The position numbers and the translations under genes were made by a program. From Flavobacterium sp. SCGC AAA160-P02 (GTDB lineage Bacteria; Bacteroidota; Bacteroidia; Flavobacteriales; Flavobacteriaceae), in contig KB911091.1 in NCBI GenBank assembly GCA_000383355.1, positions 1 to 64,000 of the forward strand: a stretch of DNA of 64,000 bases. The letters run 5' to 3'. Positions 60,221-64,000 of this stretch are shown in pieces. Positions within the stretch are counted from its first letter, which is position 1, and every line of letters starts with the position of its first letter. A model generated the notes under the pieces. The model saw only the letters and a list, made by a program, of their open reading frames with translations, did no database searches and was not told the DNA's origin.

Positions 60221-63145
60221 ATGTTTAAAAAACTCTTTTTCGTTGCTTTTTTAGTAACATTTTTCAACTCCTATAGTCAAAACTTAGATCCGCTAAGAAC
60301 AGATGATTATTATGCACAAGAAAAATGGGTAGATAGCATTTTAAATTCCATGACAATAGATCAGAAAATGGGTCAATTGTTTATGATACAAGCATATTCT
60401 AATTTAGATACTGTTCACGAAAATAAAATCAAAGAAATGATACAAAAGTATCATGTTGGAAATTTGATTTTTATGCAGGGAACACCCTCTAAACAAGTAC
60501 AATTAACAAATACCTATCAATCTCTTTCTAAAATTCCTTTAATGATTGGTTTTGATGGAGAATGGGGTTTAGACATGCGTTTGCAAAATACCTATAAATT
60601 TCCTTGGAATATGACTTTAGGTGCTATTCAAGACAATACCTTAATTCGTAAATTTGGAGAACACTTAGGAAGGCATGCTAAACGTGTGGGAATTCATGTA
60701 AATTTTGCGCCAGTTGTAGATATTAATACAAACCCACTCAATCCTATTATTGGAAACCGTTCTTTTGGAGAAGATAAACAAAATGTTACTCAAAAAGCCA
60801 TTGCATTTAGTCAAGGAATGCAAAGCGAAGGCGTATTAGCTAACGCAAAACACTTTCCAGGACATGGAGATACAGCAACAGATTCTCACCTTAAATTACC
60901 TGTATTAACTTTTGATAGACAACGCCTAGATTCTGTAGAATTATATCCTTACAAGAGAGTTTTTGATGCAGGAATGGCCAGTGTAATGACCGCACATTTA
61001 AGTATTCCTGTACTAGAATCTAATCCAAAGTTACCCACCTCATTATCGCCTAGTGTTGTGACAGACTTATTGAAGGAAGAATTAGGTTTTCTTGGGTTAA
61101 TTTTTACAGATGGTTTAAATATGAAAGGTGCTGCAGATTATTCTAGTTCTGCTGAAATTGATTTGGCAGCAGTTCTTGCAGGAAATGATGTTTTATTAAT
61201 ACCTCAAGATGTTCCTGCTACAATTAGTTTGATGAAAAACTCAATACAAACAGGAGTTTTATCACCAGAAAGAATAGACGAATCTGTTCGTAAGATTTTA
61301 CTAGCCAAGTATAAAGTAGGATTACATTTTCATAAGCCAATTGATACATTAAATTTGGTAAAAGATTTAAATACTATTGAAGATGAGGTTCTTCACAGAG
61401 AATTGGTAAAAAACTCAATAACTATTATAAAGAACAAGAAAAATATTCTTCCTATTGAAGATCTAAAAAAACATAAGAAGATAGCTTATGTAGCATTAGG
61501 AGATGATACTTGTGACCAATTTTTAGATGCCTTAGCTAAGTATTCAAAAATTCATAAAGTAGACAGTAATAATTTAAATGAAGTTATTGATACCTTAGAA
61601 GATTTTGATTTGGTAGTTGTAGGCTTTCATAAATCAAATGCTCATCCATGGAAGCCCTATGAATTCTCAAATCAAGAATTAGTGTGGTTGCATGAAATTG
61701 CAAGGAAGAATAAAACAATTCTGGCTGTTTTTGCCAGTCCTTATAGTTTATTAAATATAAAATCATTTACCAATTTAGAAGCAGTTTTAGTAGCTTATCA
61801 GAATAGTGAAATAGCTCAAGAAATTACCGCTCAAACTATTTTTGGAGCTATTGAAGCTACTGGAAAACTTCCAGTTTCTATTAAAAATGAATTTCCAGTA
61901 GGAACAGGTATTATCACTAAAAGCCTACAGAGGCTTCAATATTCTATTCCGGAAGCTGTAGGAATGTCTTCTAAAAAATTAGCAAGAATAGATTCTGTAG
62001 CAACCGTTGTTCTTGAAGAAAAGATGTCTCCAGGTTTGCAAGTACTAGTTGCCAGAAAAGGTGTTGTTGTTTATGAAAAAAGTTTTGGGTATCATACAGA
62101 CAAGAAGAAGAATCCTGTAAAAAACAGTGATGTATATGATGTTGCCTCTTTAACAAAAATTTTGGCTTCTTTACCAATGTTGATCAAAGCTGAAGAAGAA
62201 AAAAAGATAGCATTATCTTCTAGTGTTAGAAAAATAGTCCCAAGATTTAAAAAATCTAATAAAGATACTGTAACTGTTCAAGAAATTTTATCTCATTATG
62301 GGCAGTTGAAAGCTTGGATTCCTTTTTATAAGTTGACCCAAGATAGTATTACCAATAAAAATTTAAAGAAATTTTATAGGGCTAAAAAAACAAAAAAATT
62401 TACAATTAAAGTTGCTGAAGACTTATTCCTAAACAGTTCCTACAAAGATTCTATTTACAAATATATTAGAGATGCTGAACAGAGAGAAAAACCAGGGTAT
62501 AAGTACAGTGATTTAGGTTATTACATTTTTAAAGAAGCTCTAGAGAAAAGATATAAAAAGGATTTAAATGTTCTAGTTGATGATGAATTCTATGAGCCAT
62601 TAGGAGCCAATAGAATGTCTTATTTACCACTTGCTAAATTTGATAAACTATCTATTGTTCCTTCAGAAAAAGACAGCTATTTCAGACATCAATTATTGCA
62701 TGGTTATGTTCATGATATGGGTGCTGCCATGCTTGGTGGAGTAGGAGGTCATGCAGGATTGTTTGCCAACTCTAATGATGTAGCTAAGATGATGCAATTA
62801 TACCTTCAAAAAGGATATTATGGAGGAAAACGCTACTTTAAAGCAGCAACTTTTGATAAATTTAATAAACGGTATTATTCAGATAAAAAAGTTCGAAGAG
62901 GCTTGGGTTTTGATAAGCCTCAGTTAGATTCAACCATTATGGCTACTTGTGGATGTGTGTCTGATGAAAGTTTTGGTCATAGTGGATTTACTGGAGCCTA
63001 TACATGGGCAGATCCAGTAAGTGGAATTTTATATGTTTTTCTTTCTAACAGAGTCTTTCCAACTATGGAAAATTATGGACTTGTTGATCAAGATATTAGA
63101 ACAAAAATACAGCAGATTATTCAAGAGGCTATTTTGCAGAATTAG
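60221..63145 (+). CDS. Glycoside hydrolase family 3 N-domain fused to a serine beta-lactamase-type domain
   Basis: A 974-residue secreted protein (signal peptide ending near SYSQ). The N-terminal half is a NagZ-like beta-N-acetylglucosaminidase domain: KHFPGHGDTATDSH (His211 in the catalytic loop) and LIFTDGLNMKGA (nucleophile Asp297), followed by a GH3 C-terminal-like domain. The C-terminal half (from about 590) is a beta-lactamase/penicillin-binding fold: SLTK (Ser643, Lys646), YSDLGYY as the YxN-like motif, and HSGFTG near the end. The pairing suggests cell-wall turnover or muropeptide recycling outside the cytoplasm. It overlaps the convergent acyltransferase by 17 bases. Confidence 0.92.
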   Translation: MFKKLFFVAFLVTFFNSYSQNLDPLRTDDYYAQEKWVDSILNSMTIDQKMGQLFMIQAYSNLDTVHENKIKEMIQKYHVGNLIFMQGTPSKQVQLTNTYQSLSKIPLMIGFDGEWGLDMRLQNTYKFPWNMTLGAIQDNTLIRKFGEHLGRHAKRVGIHVNFAPVVDINTNPLNPIIGNRSFGEDKQNVTQKAIAFSQGMQSEGVLANAKHFPGHGDTATDSHLKLPVLTFDRQRLDSVELYPYKRVFDAGMASVMTAHLSIPVLESNPKLPTSLSPSVVTDLLKEELGFLGLIFTDGLNMKGAADYSSSAEIDLAAVLAGNDVLLIPQDVPATISLMKNSIQTGVLSPERIDESVRKILLAKYKVGLHFHKPIDTLNLVKDLNTIEDEVLHRELVKNSITIIKNKKNILPIEDLKKHKKIAYVALGDDTCDQFLDALAKYSKIHKVDSNNLNEVIDTLEDFDLVVVGFHKSNAHPWKPYEFSNQELVWLHEIARKNKTILAVFASPYSLLNIKSFTNLEAVLVAYQNSEIAQEITAQTIFGAIEATGKLPVSIKNEFPVGTGIITKSLQRLQYSIPEAVGMSSKKLARIDSVATVVLEEKMSPGLQVLVARKGVVVYEKSFGYHTDKKKNPVKNSDVYDVASLTKILASLPMLIKAEEEKKIALSSSVRKIVPRFKKSNKDTVTVQEILSHYGQLKAWIPFYKLTQDSITNKNLKKFYRAKKTKKFTIKVAEDLFLNSSYKDSIYKYIRDAEQREKPGYKYSDLGYYIFKEALEKRYKKDLNVLVDDEFYEPLGANRMSYLPLAKFDKLSIVPSEKDSYFRHQLLHGYVHDMGAAMLGGVGGHAGLFANSNDVAKMMQLYLQKGYYGGKRYFKAATFDKFNKRYYSDKKVRRGLGFDKPQLDSTIMATCGCVSDESFGHSGFTGAYTWADPVSGILYVFLSNRVFPTMENYGLVDQDIRTKIQQIIQEAILQN

Positions 63146-64000
63146 GGTGAAATTTACTATATAATAAAATCAATAGTAAAGAGCTGGCTAAGTAAATGAT
63201 TCCTGATAACCAACTATAAAAATAACTTACTAAATATGTTTGTATCATAAAGTTTACACTTACGGTAATTGTATTAATACCGTATCTAAATGTATCTATA
63301 AATTCAAATTCATTAATCTTACTTTCTGTATGTTTCCAGATGAACCAAGGAACAATACTATTTAATAGTATAAAGGGTTTTATAAAGCGTACTAAATTAA
63401 CCTTCTTTTCTCTACCAGATATTATAGTAGATGTAATCATTAAGTTTACCCGCTCAACTTTAGTAAAATCTACATTTGCTGCAGTTAATTTGGCTAAAGT
63501 TTTTTCATAATTTTCATCTAGAGGAATATGAACAGAAAGAGTTTTTAATTGAGATGTAATAACATCTTTCAATCGTTTAATTTCTGAATTAATAATAAGG
63601 GGTTTATAGAAATCATTTACCAGTATTGGGGTTCCGTAATGTAAGCAAACACTTGATGGGTAAATAGAAGGATTTTGATAGGTTAATCCAACAGGTATGA
63701 TATGAATTTGTAATGATGGATTTCGCTCTAAGGCACCAAAAACAATTCTAGAAAACCCCTTACTTAAGTTTCTTATAGTTCTTCTTTTATCATGGCTGCC
63801 TTCTGGAAAAATCATTAAAGCATTTTGATTGTTTAACAACGTAAAGCATTTCTCAAATACATCTTTATTATTCCCTAATTGCTTAACACCATCTCTCATT
63901 CGGTAAATGGGCATTAGGTTTAGGGTTCCAAGGAATCTTTTGATCAAAGGTTTTTTAAAACTTGCAGCACGAACAAGAAAATGTTGTGCTCTTGGGTTAT
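63129..64000 (-). CDS. 1-acyl-sn-glycerol-3-phosphate acyltransferase-like protein (5' cut by window)
   Basis: The frame is open to the window edge; the codons before the TTG at 63947 read NPRAQHFLVRAASFKKPL, a normal part of this family. Visible motifs are GTLNLMPIYRMRDG, MIFPEGSHDKRRTIRNLSKGFSRI (the glycerol-phosphate EGTR-like block) and IIPVGLTYQNP. The HX4D catalytic motif should lie just outside. The C-terminus has about three hydrophobic helices (about residues 165-262 of the visible part). It would acylate a lysophospholipid or glycerolipid. The stop is TAG. Confidence 0.85.
   Translation of the reverse strand, partial: NPRAQHFLVRAASFKKPLIKRFLGTLNLMPIYRMRDGVKQLGNNKDVFEKCFTLLNNQNALMIFPEGSHDKRRTIRNLSKGFSRIVFGALERNPSLQIHIIPVGLTYQNPSIYPSSVCLHYGTPILVNDFYKPLIINSEIKRLKDVITSQLKTLSVHIPLDENYEKTLAKLTAANVDFTKVERVNLMITSTIISGREKKVNLVRFIKPFILLNSIVPWFIWKHTESKINEFEFIDTFRYGINTITVSVNFMIQTYLVSYFYSWLSGIIYLASSLLLILLYSKFHPNSAK

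Overview
The window is a chromosome segment from a marine-type member of the Flavobacteriaceae (Bacteroidota), close to genera such as Polaribacter or Tenacibaculum. The evidence is AT-rich DNA, the gliding/type IX secretion genes gldJ, porU and porV, Bacteroidota-style promoters (TTG, about 19 bases, TAnnTTTG), flavobacterial family-specific small proteins, and a fused ResB/CcsA cytochrome c maturation protein. No phage, insertion sequence, integrase or CRISPR array was seen.

Layout. 1-5273: end of a surface-polysaccharide locus, with dTDP-rhamnose genes (rfbD 3' part, rfbB), a sugar-phosphate cupin and a cytidylyltransferase, a terminator, then a PglC-like sugar transferase, PglE-like aminotransferase and PglF-like dehydratase. 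5437-9300: amino-sugar kinase, murF and gldJ. 9496-14057: the T9SS genes porU and porV. 14088-19032: cdd, a KAS III enzyme, guaA and a LysM lipoprotein. 19105-22787: a small TPR-like membrane protein and the CcsBA haem-handling protein. 22907-28820: an operon read leftwards (udk, divIC-like gene, mutA, mutB), ending with a secreted M20 amidohydrolase.

29163-43136 is the most distinctive part: 18 tightly packed minus-strand genes lying exactly between two proline tRNA genes. It encodes four different photolyase/cryptochrome proteins (classical Phr, an atypical member, an iron-sulfur PhrB-type (6-4) photolyase, and cry-DASH). With them are GTP cyclohydrolase I, a flavin reductase, TspO, glutathione peroxidase, two or three SDR-type proteins, a UbiB-family kinase, a TetR regulator, and small proteins of unknown function (DUF2256, TIGR03643, DUF6435-like, and 75-aa and 161-aa hypotheticals). 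The content resembles the light-induced regulons known from LitR/CarH systems, but no MerR/B12 photoreceptor lies in the window. It looks like a coordinated photodamage, photooxidative stress and chromophore-supply island.

43694-52538: trxB, broken by a frameshift in an A8 tract; an arylsulfotransferase lipoprotein; and a fatty-acid beta-oxidation operon (MarR regulator, HAD/ECH fusion, thiolase, acyl-CoA dehydrogenase), with two matching palindromic operators upstream of marR. 52820-64000: a sigma-54 activator-like response regulator without a DNA-binding domain, a molybdopterin oxidoreductase, katG, a small basic protein, a DnaQ-like exonuclease, a conserved hypothetical, a GH3/beta-lactamase fusion, and an acyltransferase cut by the window end. 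Small genes at 31395-31565, 38952-39101 and 58572-58730 were found by reading intergenic sequence. Family names come from recognising motifs; no database search was run.
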